This document shows, in pieces, positions 1 through 5,771 of a DNA stretch of 5,934 bases. The translations under genes were made by a program, and so were the position numbers. Within the stretch, counting starts at the first letter, position 1; each line of letters opens with the position of its first letter. The stretch covers positions 1 through 5,934 of the forward strand of contig CALETL010000003.1 in assembly GCA_937920485.1 (NCBI GenBank), read 5' to 3'. Under the pieces are notes generated by a model. It was not told where the DNA came from, ran no database searches, and worked only from the letters and a program-made list of their open reading frames with translations. Source of the DNA: an uncultured Phycisphaerae bacterium. GTDB lineage: Bacteria; Planctomycetota; Phycisphaerae; Sedimentisphaerales; Anaerohalosphaeraceae.

Positions 1-119
1 GAGCCGGGGATGCGGTAGCCGCCCAGTTGGCCGGAATCGAACCATTTTGTGACGGTTCGCGGGGCGACGCTGCAGATTTGGGCGACTTGCCCGGTGGTTA
101 AAACATCTTTTTTTCGCAT
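1..119 (-). CDS. Helix-turn-helix DNA-binding protein, N-terminal part (runs off window)
   Basis: Only the first 39 codons are in the window; the gene reads leftwards and is cut by the edge. The start is ATG at 119-117 on the minus strand. A GGAG about 12 bases upstream, within GCTTTGGAGT, is a somewhat distant Shine-Dalgarno candidate. The protein begins MRKKDVLTTGQVAQ, and residues 8-27 (TTGQVAQICSVAPRTVTKWF) have the pattern of a MerR/excisionase-type helix-turn-helix, with recognition helix PRTVTKWFDSG followed by the wing-like GGYRIPG. Small proteins or N-terminal domains of this kind are common in planctomycetes, sometimes as stand-alone regulators and sometimes fused to other domains. 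The missing C-terminus decides which. It probably binds DNA as a transcription factor; its target is unknown. It is divergent from rny across about 800 bases. Confidence 0.8.
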   Translation of the reverse strand, partial: MRKKDVLTTGQVAQICSVAPRTVTKWFDSGQLGGYRIPG

Positions 120-396
120 TTCTATATATTACTCCAAAGCAGCCGCAGGGGCCATTTATCGATCCATCATTCTGTATAAGGTTTCCTCGCCGATCACATG
201 TTCCGGCGGTATATCATCGGTTCAGAAAGGGGGCGAAATAATCAATTGAGAGGGGAAAGAGGGAATTTAACGAAAAAAGGGATTTTTTTGCCTGCATTCG
301 TCCGATAAAAGCGTTTTGAATTCCTTATCTTGAATAAGTAGATATAGAAAAGGGTATTTAAGCGGGAACGATATGTTTCTGTGTAAAGGATTTTTC
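120..396. other. AT-rich intergenic region upstream of the HTH gene
   Basis: No gene is convincing here. The plus-strand open frame across 49-249 overlaps the start of the HTH gene antisense and has no ribosome-binding site. On the minus strand a short open stretch (about 20 codons, ending TAA near 160) reads like protein but lacks a good start. The promoter of the HTH gene must lie here, but I cannot point to convincing -35/-10 boxes. Small AT hairpins occur, such as CTTAT-CTTGA-ATAAG around 325-340. Confidence 0.4.
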
Positions 397-424
397 TTGA
401 CGACGTCGATAAATAGTGTAAGAT
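397..424 (+). promoter_or_regulatory. Sigma-70-type promoter
   Basis: TTGACG (397-402, five of six consensus bases) is followed after 16 bases by TAAGAT (419-424, four of six). Predicted transcription start is near 431. It would drive the structured leader region and possibly rny, giving rny an unusually long untranslated leader of about 490 bases. Box match and spacing are seen directly; activity is inferred. Confidence 0.5.
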
Positions 425-430
425 AAATAT

Positions 431-617
431 ATTAAGTTTTTGTTAGATGAAATAAGTGGTTCTCCCGGCGGGATTCGTTTTGGGTCCGGAAGTGAGCGGG
501 AGAGCTAACTTGCAGAAGGCAATTTGTGAGTAGTGCTTCAAGAACATCGATTTCATCCGGCAGGGCGAAAGGCAAGCGGTTTTTTAACCCTGTCAAGTCC
601 ACAATCCGGATGAATAG
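431..617 (+). ncRNA. Candidate structured RNA or 5' leader, family not recognised
   Basis: Two strong helices lie just downstream of the promoter. The first pairs 457-467 with 497-507: 11 base pairs including two G-U, with exact core TCTCCCG/CGGGAGA. It is capped by hairpin 471-477/481-487. The second pairs 552-560 with 606-614 (TTCATCCGG/CCGGATGAA, nine exact pairs). Stacked directly inside it is CAGGG/CCCTG (561-565/588-592), leaving a 22-base loop and a 13-base bulge. A minor hairpin TTGC/GCAA sits between the domains. There is no clear terminator right after it, so it may be a cis-acting leader rather than a free RNA. The 3' strand of the second helix contains the GGATG that could serve as ribosome-binding site for the ORF at 618. 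I could not match it to SRP RNA, RNase P, tmRNA, glycine, c-di-GMP or other riboswitches that I know. Confidence 0.35.
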
Positions 618-791
618 ATGAGTATGGCGAAAGGAATTTTAGTGATAGATAGCGTGAAATCCTGGGACATAAAATGGACTTGTCCGGGTAATCAGTTTGG
701 TGAATTCGTGTTTTTTTTATCGAAAAACCTGTTGGGGATTCAATATAGCGAAGGTGTATCTTTAAATAGCATCGGCGCGAGAATTTTTTAA
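618..791 (+). CDS. Possible small ORF, 57 codons, unknown function
   Basis: An uninterrupted frame from ATG 618 (second in-frame ATG at 624) to TAA 789-791. It begins MSMAKGILVIDSVKSWDIKW and includes a TCPGNQFGEF segment and a hydrophobic VFFL patch. The only ribosome-binding candidate is GGATG (608-612), five bases before the start and buried in the helix described for 552-614. Against it: third codon positions look more AT-rich than in rny or xseA, AGA and ATA codons occur, and no known domain is visible. It could equally be chance open frame in an rny leader. No function is proposed. Confidence 0.22.
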   Translation: MSMAKGILVIDSVKSWDIKWTCPGNQFGEFVFFLSKNLLGIQYSEGVSLNSIGARIF

Positions 792-917
792 AATACTGAA
801 TTCCTGAAATTATCACTGTTCTTCCATGCATTTCTCTTGAGGTTGCTTGCACATCCGACCCATGCCTTTCTGTAAGTTTTTACAACATTAATATTGCAAT
901 CAGAAAGGTTACAGACA

Positions 918-2498
918 ATGGGAATATTAGCACAAATCGATTTTCAAAGCATTTTCATCGGATTGCTTATGGGGGTTTTGGTTGGGGCGGTTATCGCTTA
1001 TATCGTTCTGCAGATGGTTAATAAAACCCGGGCGAAATCCGTTCAGGAGGATGTTGAAGCCCGCGTTGAAACAGCAAAAAAGCAAGCCGAAACGATTGTC
1101 AAAGAAGCGCGTCTGGATGCTGCCAGCGAGATGATGAAAAAAAGAGAAGAATTTTCTTCTGAGATGGCGTCCAAAGAAAAAGGATTTCGTCGACAGGAGA
1201 TGGATCTTTCCAAGAAACAGGACCAGGTTGAGCGTCAACAGGATAAAATCAAACAACAGGAGAATCAACTCAATAACAAGGAACGTGATCTTGACCGCCA
1301 GATCAATACGTATAATAACCGAAACAAGGAACTGGCGAATGTGATGGTTCAGCAAAAGAACCAGCTTTTGAAGATCACTTCGCTGGATATGGAACAGGCC
1401 AGAGAAATGCTTTTGACCCGACTGGAAGACGAATGCGGCCGTGAGATGAATCAGGTCATTCAGCGGAAAGTCAGTCAGGCGGAGGAAGCGGCCGAAGAAA
1501 AATCGAAAGAAATCATCAATCTTGCCATCCAGCGGTATGCGGCCGAGCAGACGTGCGAAGTCAGCGTTTCGATGGTGGATATCCCCAGTGATGATATGAA
1601 AGGGCGGGTGATCGGGCGAGAGGGGCGCAATATCCGAGCATTTGAAAAAGCCACAGGTGTTGATGTTATTGTGGATGATACACCGGGAATCATCGTGGTC
1701 AGCGGTTTTAATCCGGTTCGCCGCGAAGTGGCAAGGCTGAGCATGGAGCGTCTGATTCAGGACGGTCGAATTCATCCCTCCCGGATCGAAGAGATTGTCA
1801 ATCAGGCCAAGAAAGATGTACACTCCCGTGTGATCCAGTTGGGTAAAGAAGCCGCGGAAGAAGTTGATGTACGCGGTTTGAACAATAAAATCGTCGGTAT
1901 GTTAGGGGCGCTGCACTATCGTACGAGTTATGGTCAAAACGTGCTGCGGCACAGTGTGGAAGTGGCCTTTCTTTCTCAGGTGATGGCGGATGAATTAGGG
2001 CTGGACGGCTCGATTGCCAAGCGTGCCGGTCTGCTGCACGATATCGGAAAAGCGATGGATCGTGAGATCGAAGGCGGCCACCCCGCAATTGGGGCCAATT
2101 TCCTTCGCCGGTTTAAAGAGTCCGGCGTTATTCTGAATGCGGTCGAGGCCCACCACGGCGATATTGTGGCTGACAATGCTTATACGCCTTTGGTGGCGGC
2201 GGCGGATGCGATTAGCGCATCGAGACCGGGAGCTCGCAGAGAGACACTTGAACGCTATATCAAACGTCTGGAAAAACTCGAAGATATCGCGGCAAGTTTT
2301 GATGGTGTTGACAATTCGTATGCCATCCAGGCGGGTCGCGAAATTCGTGTTATTGTCGATGCGGAAAAGGTAGACGATGAAGTGTCATTGAAGACGGCAC
2401 GGGATATCGCCAAAAAGATCGAAGACGAGATGACCTATCCGGGTGAGATCAAGGTGACATTGCTGCGGGAAGTTCGCTGTATTGAATACGCGAGGTAA
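918..2498 (+). CDS. rny: Ribonuclease Y (membrane-anchored endoribonuclease)
   Basis: RNase Y makes the initiating endonucleolytic cuts in mRNA decay and is the functional counterpart of RNase E in many bacteria. The 526-residue protein has the complete family layout and about the usual length. A single N-terminal membrane segment spans about residues 11-31 ([20 protein letters not shown]). A long Lys/Glu/Gln-rich coiled coil covers about 35-200. The KH RNA-binding domain holds its GREG loop near residue 232 ([14 protein letters not shown]). The HD domain has H345 in [10 protein letters not shown], the metal-binding HDIGK at 374-378, and the later GGHPAIGA and AHHGD motifs. It ends in the usual [19 protein letters not shown] 918 is preferred over TTG 894 because AGAAAGG (902-908 region) sits correctly for it and the protein then starts just before the anchor. 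No convincing promoter lies directly upstream; the one at 397 may serve. The phosphodiesterase gene follows after 44 bases, probably in the same operon. Confidence 0.97.
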   Translation: MGILAQIDFQSIFIGLLMGVLVGAVIAYIVLQMVNKTRAKSVQEDVEARVETAKKQAETIVKEARLDAASEMMKKREEFSSEMASKEKGFRRQEMDLSKKQDQVERQQDKIKQQENQLNNKERDLDRQINTYNNRNKELANVMVQQKNQLLKITSLDMEQAREMLLTRLEDECGREMNQVIQRKVSQAEEAAEEKSKEIINLAIQRYAAEQTCEVSVSMVDIPSDDMKGRVIGREGRNIRAFEKATGVDVIVDDTPGIIVVSGFNPVRREVARLSMERLIQDGRIHPSRIEEIVNQAKKDVHSRVIQLGKEAAEEVDVRGLNNKIVGMLGALHYRTSYGQNVLRHSVEVAFLSQVMADELGLDGSIAKRAGLLHDIGKAMDREIEGGHPAIGANFLRRFKESGVILNAVEAHHGDIVADNAYTPLVAAADAISASRPGARRETLERYIKRLEKLEDIAASFDGVDNSYAIQAGREIRVIVDAEKVDDEVSLKTARDIAKKIEDEMTYPGEIKVTLLREVRCIEYAR

Positions 2499-2542
2499 TT
2501 GACCATTGTCTATTGACGAATGACGAATTAAACGGGACGACA

Positions 2543-3394
2543 ATGAAGGTAAAGGTATTTTGCATTGGTGATATTGTAGGCCGGCCGGGCAGACGGATTC
2601 TTGCAGAGAAGTTGTACCCGTTTGTAAGAGACAACGAAATTGATTGTGTCATTGCGAACGCAGAAAACGCAGCCGGCGGTTCGGGTCTGACAAAGCAGAT
2701 CCATGAGAAACTTTCCAAGTACGGCGTGCATCTGGTGACATTGGGGGATCATTGTTTTCGTAAGAAAGAGATCATTCCTTATCTTGAAAGCCAGCAGAAT
2801 CTTGTCCGTCCGGCAAACCTGTCTCCTTGTGCCGCCGGAAAGGACTATGCTGTTTATCAAACATCAAAAGGAGTCACCGTTGCAGTGATAACACTGATTG
2901 GCCGTATATTTATGAAGCCGGCAGATTGCCCCTATGCAAAAATAGACGACCTTTTGCCCAAACTCAAAAATGATGCGGATATCGTTTTTGTTGAAATGCA
3001 CGCAGAGGCCACCAGTGAAAAGGTGGCGATGGGATATTATCTTGATGGTAAGGTTAGCTGCGTTTTCGGGACGCATACACATGTTATGACAGCGGATGAA
3101 CGGGTTCTCAAAAAGGGGACAGCGTATATTACCGATATCGGTATGACCGGAGCATCGGATTCTGTACTGGGGCGCAATCCGGAGAGCGTTGTTCGGGCAT
3201 TTCGTACCCAGATGCCGTATCCATTTGAAGTGGCCTCCGGAGATGTACGCATCAATGGTATTGTTGTGACCGCCGACAGCCATACTCAAAAAGCTGAGTC
3301 CATTGAGCGTGTTGTGATTTGCGAGGAGTCGCAGGGGGATACGCAGGTCTATGACAGTGATGACGGAAAACCGGATTACAACAACGGTTTTTAA
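2543..3394 (+). CDS. YmdB-type (TIGR00282) metallophosphoesterase
   Basis: A 283-residue calcineurin-like phosphodiesterase of the family including Bacillus YmdB and Deinococcus DR1281; characterised members hydrolyse cyclic nucleotides or 2',3'-cyclic phosphates. Binuclear-site residues are visible: D10 (IGDIVGRPGRR), E41 and N42 (ANAENAAGG), H152 (MHAEATSEK), and H177 and H179 (GTHTHV). All sit two positions after their Bacillus YmdB counterparts. At 69 the family's metal-ligand Asn (GNH) is replaced by Asp (LVTLGDHCF). The core ends around residue 260; the rest is a short acidic, probably disordered tail. ATG 2543 is chosen because family members start right at this beta strand; GGGA (2534-2537) is a weak Shine-Dalgarno five bases away, and TTG 2513 would add an unrelated leader. 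It sits 44 bases after rny, a pairing also found in Firmicutes, where YmdB affects RNase Y-dependent processes. Family is certain; substrate is not. Confidence 0.93.
   Translation: MKVKVFCIGDIVGRPGRRILAEKLYPFVRDNEIDCVIANAENAAGGSGLTKQIHEKLSKYGVHLVTLGDHCFRKKEIIPYLESQQNLVRPANLSPCAAGKDYAVYQTSKGVTVAVITLIGRIFMKPADCPYAKIDDLLPKLKNDADIVFVEMHAEATSEKVAMGYYLDGKVSCVFGTHTHVMTADERVLKKGTAYITDIGMTGASDSVLGRNPESVVRAFRTQMPYPFEVASGDVRINGIVVTADSHTQKAESIERVVICEESQGDTQVYDSDDGKPDYNNGF
3367..3392 (+). terminator. Weak hairpin plus T-run overlapping the phosphodiesterase stop codon
   Basis: AAAACCG (3367-3373) pairs with CGGTTTT (3385-3391) across an 11-base loop, and the right arm runs into five Ts (3388-3392) within the last codons (GGT TTT TAA). 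It may end the rny operon. The stem is AT-rich, so efficiency is doubtful. Confidence 0.3.
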
Positions 3395-3443
3395 TCAACT
3401 ATTAACATGATAACAACATTCCAGTAATTATTTCCTGTTACAA

Positions 3444-3538
3444 TAGTGGATATTGGCGTTACAGTTAGACCAATATACTAAAAAAAATCGAAATCAAACA
3501 TTTGCCGGTTGTGTTTTCAGATAATTGGCAATATAGTA
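3444..3538. repeat. Inverted and direct copies of a CAATATA-type motif upstream of an RNA promoter
   Basis: ATATTGG (3450-3456) and CCAATAT (3470-3476) form an exact inverted repeat, extended by TAGT (3444-3447) and ACTA (3477-3480) with a GG bulge. A related copy, GCAATATAGTA (3528-3538), matches CCAATATACTA (3470-3480) at nine of eleven positions and overlaps the -10 box of the promoter at 3509-3537. This is the arrangement of an operator, but no regulator is identifiable. The A-run after the inverted repeat is on the wrong side for a terminator on either strand. Confidence 0.3.
3509..3537 (+). promoter_or_regulatory. Promoter for the RNA upstream of xseA
   Basis: TTGTGT (3509-3514), 17 bases, then TATAGT (3532-3537, five of six consensus bases). 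Predicted start is near 3544. TTGCCG at 3502 is a better -35 by sequence but 24 bases away, too far. There is no ribosome-binding site or substantial ORF immediately downstream, and a strong terminator follows about 235 bases later, which fits an independent RNA gene. Confidence 0.45.
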
Positions 3539-3543
3539 TTATG

Positions 3544-3807
3544 AACGAGGGACGGCTGTGGTTTTAGCCGGGGTACCTAACGGTGATGAGGGAACGGGAG
3601 AGTGCTTGTGTGTGTTGCTTTGACATCCAAAGGGGGATGGCAAGAGGGTTGGTGTGTTTCCTCATTAAATCTTTCTGACATTATTCCGGGTTTCTTTACA
3701 GGCAGATGTTCTGCGCATATATCGTTTCAACGGGGTTAGGACAGAACCCCGAAACTATAAGTGTTTTTCTTATAGAAAGACCGATGCCAGGAGGGCATCG
3801 GTCTTTT
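3544..3807 (+). ncRNA. Candidate stand-alone structured RNA, family not recognised
   Basis: About 260 bases with promoter, hairpin chain and terminator. Helices visible: 3553-3557/3566-3570 (CGGCT/AGCCG); 3585-3594/3657-3666 (ten pairs, two G-U) enclosing 3624-3628/3635-3639 and 3615-3618/3640-3643; 3702-3706/3710-3714 (GCAGA/TCTGC); 3731-3737/3745-3751 (CGGGGTT/AACCCCG, extended by GTTT/AAAC); 3755-3761/3769-3775 (CTATAAG/CTTATAG); and the terminator. CCTAAC at 3576-3581 is complementary to GTTAGG at 3735-3740, so a long-range or alternative pairing with the arm and loop of the fifth hairpin is possible. Signature sequences of RNase P, tmRNA and SRP RNA are absent; 6S RNA is not excluded, but I see no rod-like central bubble. 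Because xseA has its own promoter after the terminator, this is more likely a small RNA than an xseA leader. Confidence 0.5.
3779..3807 (+). terminator. Intrinsic terminator
   Basis: GACCGATGCC (3779-3788) and GGCATCGGTC (3794-3803) form a perfect ten-pair stem with loop AGGAG, followed by TTTT. It ends the upstream RNA and insulates xseA, whose -35 box starts 20 bases later. Confidence 0.85.
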
Positions 3808-3826
3808 ATATTTTAAAGGTTGCCGA

Positions 3827-3855
3827 TTGCCACAGGGATATTCATTCCCTATAAT
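3827..3855 (+). promoter_or_regulatory. Near-consensus promoter of xseA, predicted leaderless start
   Basis: TTGCCA (3827-3832, five of six), 17 bases, TATAAT (3850-3855, six of six). A start seven or eight bases after the -10 falls on or next to the ATG at 3863, so the mRNA would have no 5' leader. The TTG of the -35 box can be misread as an xseA start codon. Confidence 0.75.
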
Positions 3856-3862
3856 GCGAAAT

Positions 3863-5227
3863 ATGGCAAAAAAGAAAAAAAAACTGCCGGTTTTTACGGT
3901 ATCGCAGCTTAATAACCTTATTCAGGTGTCGCTTGAAGAAGCGTTGCCGTCGCGGATGATGCTGCGCGGAGAGATCAGCAACTGGAAACTGCATTCCAGC
4001 GGTCATTGTTATTTCTCACTGAAGGACCCTGGCGGTGGACAAATTCGGTGTGTGATGTGGGCCAGTAAATTTCGCACTGTTAAATTTGACTGCGAAAACG
4101 GACTGGCGATTTTGGCGACGGGTTATGTGGATGTGTATGTTCCCGGCGGACAGTACCAGTTTTATGCCGAAAAGCTTGAGCCGGCGGGCATTGGCGATTT
4201 ACAGCTTGCCTTTGAACAGATGCGCAAACGCTTACAGGCCGAGGGGCTTTTTGACCCGGCTCATAAAAGGGCGCTTCCAAAATATCCTGTGGCTATCGGG
4301 GTGGTTACCAGTCGGTCCGGAGCGGCGGTTGTCGATATTGCGGACAGTGTTTATGATCGCTGGCCATGTGCAAAACTCTATGTCTTTGACGCACCGGTAC
4401 AGGGCGAAGGGGCTTCGGGCAAAATAGCGGCGGCTATTCAAAAAGCCAATCGTATGCGGCAACATCTGAAACTGGATATTCTGATTGTTGGTCGCGGCGG
4501 CGGATCGAGGGAGGATTTGTGGGCGTTTAATGAAGAACCGGTTGCGCGGGCGATTTATATGTCAAAAATTCCGGTCATCAGCGCCGTCGGACACGAAGTT
4601 GATGTTACAATTGCTGACTTGGTTGCTGACGCAAGGGCGTCTACGCCTACGCAGGCGGGAGTGATTGCTGTACCCGATTACCGGGAAGAACTTCATAAAA
4701 TCTATTCGCTTAAACGCAGATTAACGCTGAATGTTCGCTCTCAATTGCAGCATGGTCAAAATCGTCTGCTGACAGTATTGGCAAGCCGGGTTTTTCGCTC
4801 GCCTTTAGGTCCGGTTCAGGTGGCGGCCCAGCGGGTCGATGAACTGGCGATTTCATTGATTGGTGTGCTCAAGACACAGTTGGGGCAGTTGCGGGACCGG
4901 TTGGAGCGGTTCCGGGGATGTATTCAGACCATTGAGCCAACGCGCTTAGTTTCAAGTCAGAATATTGCGATCCATCGTTTTTCCAGCCGGAATCAGGCGG
5001 CGATTATGAAGATACTTTCCAAAAATCAGTTGAAATTAACGGCTTTAGAGAATAGATTATCTGCACTGGATCCGCGTTCGGTTCTGAACCGCGGTTACAG
5101 TATTACGGTCAATGAACGTACAGGACGGTTATTGACGGATGTTGAGCAAGTTCAGGTTGATGATCGCCTGATGACGGAACTGGCAAAAGGTCAGAAAGTT
5201 CACAGTCGGGTTGAAGAGGTCGATTAA
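3863..5227 (+). CDS. xseA: Exodeoxyribonuclease VII large subunit
   Basis: Catalytic subunit of exonuclease VII, which degrades single-stranded DNA from both ends to oligonucleotides and acts in repair and clearance of ssDNA. The 454-residue product has an N-terminal OB-fold (about 10-105: FTVSQLNNLI, GEISNWK, GHCYFSLKD, IRCVMW). The catalytic domain follows, with GVVTSRSGAAVVDI, GRGGGS at 210-215 followed by REDLWAFNEE, and GHEVDVTIADLVADARA starting at G243. A helical C-terminal region rich in Gln, Arg and Leu probably forms the XseB-binding coiled coil, and the conserved end LDPRSVLNRGYSI is present. All catalytic motifs are intact and length is normal. ATG 3863 (MAKKKKKLPVF) is chosen over TTG 3827 and ATG 3854 because those fall in the -35 and -10 boxes; no Shine-Dalgarno precedes it, as expected for a leaderless mRNA. 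One base separates its stop from xseB. Confidence 0.97.
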   Translation: MAKKKKKLPVFTVSQLNNLIQVSLEEALPSRMMLRGEISNWKLHSSGHCYFSLKDPGGGQIRCVMWASKFRTVKFDCENGLAILATGYVDVYVPGGQYQFYAEKLEPAGIGDLQLAFEQMRKRLQAEGLFDPAHKRALPKYPVAIGVVTSRSGAAVVDIADSVYDRWPCAKLYVFDAPVQGEGASGKIAAAIQKANRMRQHLKLDILIVGRGGGSREDLWAFNEEPVARAIYMSKIPVISAVGHEVDVTIADLVADARASTPTQAGVIAVPDYREELHKIYSLKRRLTLNVRSQLQHGQNRLLTVLASRVFRSPLGPVQVAAQRVDELAISLIGVLKTQLGQLRDRLERFRGCIQTIEPTRLVSSQNIAIHRFSSRNQAAIMKILSKNQLKLTALENRLSALDPRSVLNRGYSITVNERTGRLLTDVEQVQVDDRLMTELAKGQKVHSRVEEVD

Positions 5228-5228
5228 G

Positions 5229-5507
5229 ATGGCACAAAAACGAAAAACCAATAAAAAAGAGATCGAGTCGCTTTCGTTTGAACAAGCGATTGAAAATCTG
5301 ACCGAGATCGTCGATAAGATCGAGACCGGACAGGTGCCGTTGCAGGAATCGCTCCAGCAGTATGAAAGAGGCATGGAGACAATCAAGCATTGCCGGAAGA
5401 TTTTGCTGGATGCTGAAAAACGTATCGAGGAAATCGCCGAAAATGAAGAAGAGGGCGATGAAGAAGAATCAGAGGATGACGACTCTGAAGACGAGGGTCT
5501 TTTTTAG
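5229..5507 (+). CDS. xseB: Exodeoxyribonuclease VII small subunit, with acidic tail
   Basis: Small subunit that binds the XseA helical region in several copies to form active exonuclease VII. The 92-residue protein contains the whole family domain at about residues 14-68: SFEQAIENLTEIVDKIETG, then VPLQESLQQYERGM and an amphipathic helix to EKRIEEIAE. A basic N-terminus (AQKRKTNKK) precedes it. A very acidic tail (about residues 72-90, nearly all Glu and Asp) makes it somewhat longer than typical members of 70-80 residues. ATG 5229 is supported by AGAGG (5214-5218) inside the end of xseA; the upstream TTG 5211 is less likely. The one-base gap to xseA and internal Shine-Dalgarno indicate translational coupling. 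Confidence 0.95.
   Translation: MAQKRKTNKKEIESLSFEQAIENLTEIVDKIETGQVPLQESLQQYERGMETIKHCRKILLDAEKRIEEIAENEEEGDEEESEDDDSEDEGLF
5488..5505 (+). terminator. Short hairpin with T-run at the xseB stop codon
   Basis: AAGAC (5488-5492) pairs with GTCTT (5497-5501) around loop GAGG, followed by Ts to 5505; the T-run encodes the final Leu-Phe and stop. The stem is only five pairs, so it would be weak or partial, which would let some transcripts reach the tRNA gene 19 bases downstream. Confidence 0.35.
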
Positions 5508-5526
5508 TAGAACTATCAATGGATAA

Positions 5527-5609
5527 GCGGGCGTGGCGGAACTGGCAGACGCGCAAGATTTAGGTTCTTGTACCCTAGTGGTGTGGAGGTTCGACTCCTC
5601 TCGCCCGCA
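5527..5609 (+). tRNA. tRNA-Leu, anticodon UAG
   Basis: Acceptor stem GCGGGCG (5527-5533) pairs exactly with CGCCCGC (5602-5608), with discriminator A5609 as usual for leucine tRNAs. The anticodon arm is CAAGA-TTTAGGT-TCTTG with anticodon TAG, reading CUN, chiefly CUA. A long variable arm (TACCCTAGTGGTGTG region) marks a class II tRNA. The T arm is GGAGG-TTCGACT-CCTCT. CCA is not encoded (AT follows the discriminator), so it is added after transcription. No dedicated promoter is visible in the 19 bases after xseB, so it is probably co-transcribed with xseAB and processed out. A weak A/T hairpin with T-run (AGAAAC/GTTTTT, 5633-5647) could end the transcript. Confidence 0.97.
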
Positions 5610-5649
5610 TTCAAATAAATTCAGAGGGTTATAGAAACATTGTTTTTTC

Positions 5650-5680
5650 TTGAACTCCAACAGCTTATTAGTAGTATAGT
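5650..5680 (+). promoter_or_regulatory. Possible promoter for the right-end genes
   Basis: TTGAAC (5650-5655) is followed by overlapping -10 candidates: TAGTAT (5672-5677, 16-base spacer) and TATAGT (5675-5680, 19-base spacer). Transcription would start near 5685, about 85 bases before the small ORF at 5772. Neither spacing is ideal for the better box, so confidence is modest. Confidence 0.35.
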
Positions 5681-5771
5681 GTGTAAGTATTCTTTGTCTT
5701 TAGTGTCGTTTTTATGACTTGAGAGATAAGCACAGTATATTGAGTTCCTGCGAAAAGAGACAGGAGAGAAA

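Noticed and set aside
481..505. SRP-RNA-like GTCCGGAAGTGAGC
   Set aside because: Only the GGAA loop region is similar; the partner strand and symmetric internal loop of SRP RNA are missing.
456..533. 25-codon GTG ORF in the structured region
   Set aside because: No Shine-Dalgarno, and it coincides with the helix 457-507, so openness reflects GC-rich pairing sequence.
495..585. Glycine-riboswitch-like fragments (GGGAGAG, GAAGGCAA, CAGGGCGAAAGGC)
   Set aside because: The order and pairing are wrong: the strand pairing with CGGGAGA lies upstream (461-467), and the downstream gene is not a glycine gene.
553..852. 99-codon minus-strand open frame in the rny upstream region
   Set aside because: Composition is not protein-like, no Shine-Dalgarno is seen, and it runs across the structured RNA helices.
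927..1823. 298-codon open frame on the minus strand opposite rny
   Set aside because: It is antisense to a complete, well-conserved RNase Y and arises from the codon bias of its coiled coil; no domain or ribosome-binding site supports it.
2499..2542. Near-repeat of TTGACCATTGTC / TTGACGAATGACG between rny and the phosphodiesterase gene
   Set aside because: Too short and imperfect to call a repeat family or a hairpin of note.
3541..3567. Eight-codon ORF MNEGRLWF at the predicted RNA start
   Set aside because: Too short to judge, has a single Trp codon, and overlaps the first hairpin of the RNA.
3586..3678. 30-codon Cys-rich ORF (SACVCCF) inside the small-RNA candidate
   Set aside because: No ribosome-binding site; the sequence is better explained by the helix at 3585-3594/3657-3666 and its inner hairpin. 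A Cys attenuator makes no sense before xseA.
3738..3751. GGACAGAACCCCG resembling the 3' end of RNase P RNA
   Set aside because: The obligatory GAGGAAAGTCC region and the rest of the RNase P core are absent, and the segment is too short.
4086..4427. 113-codon alternative frame inside xseA
   Set aside because: It is an out-of-frame shadow of intact, conserved xseA coding sequence.
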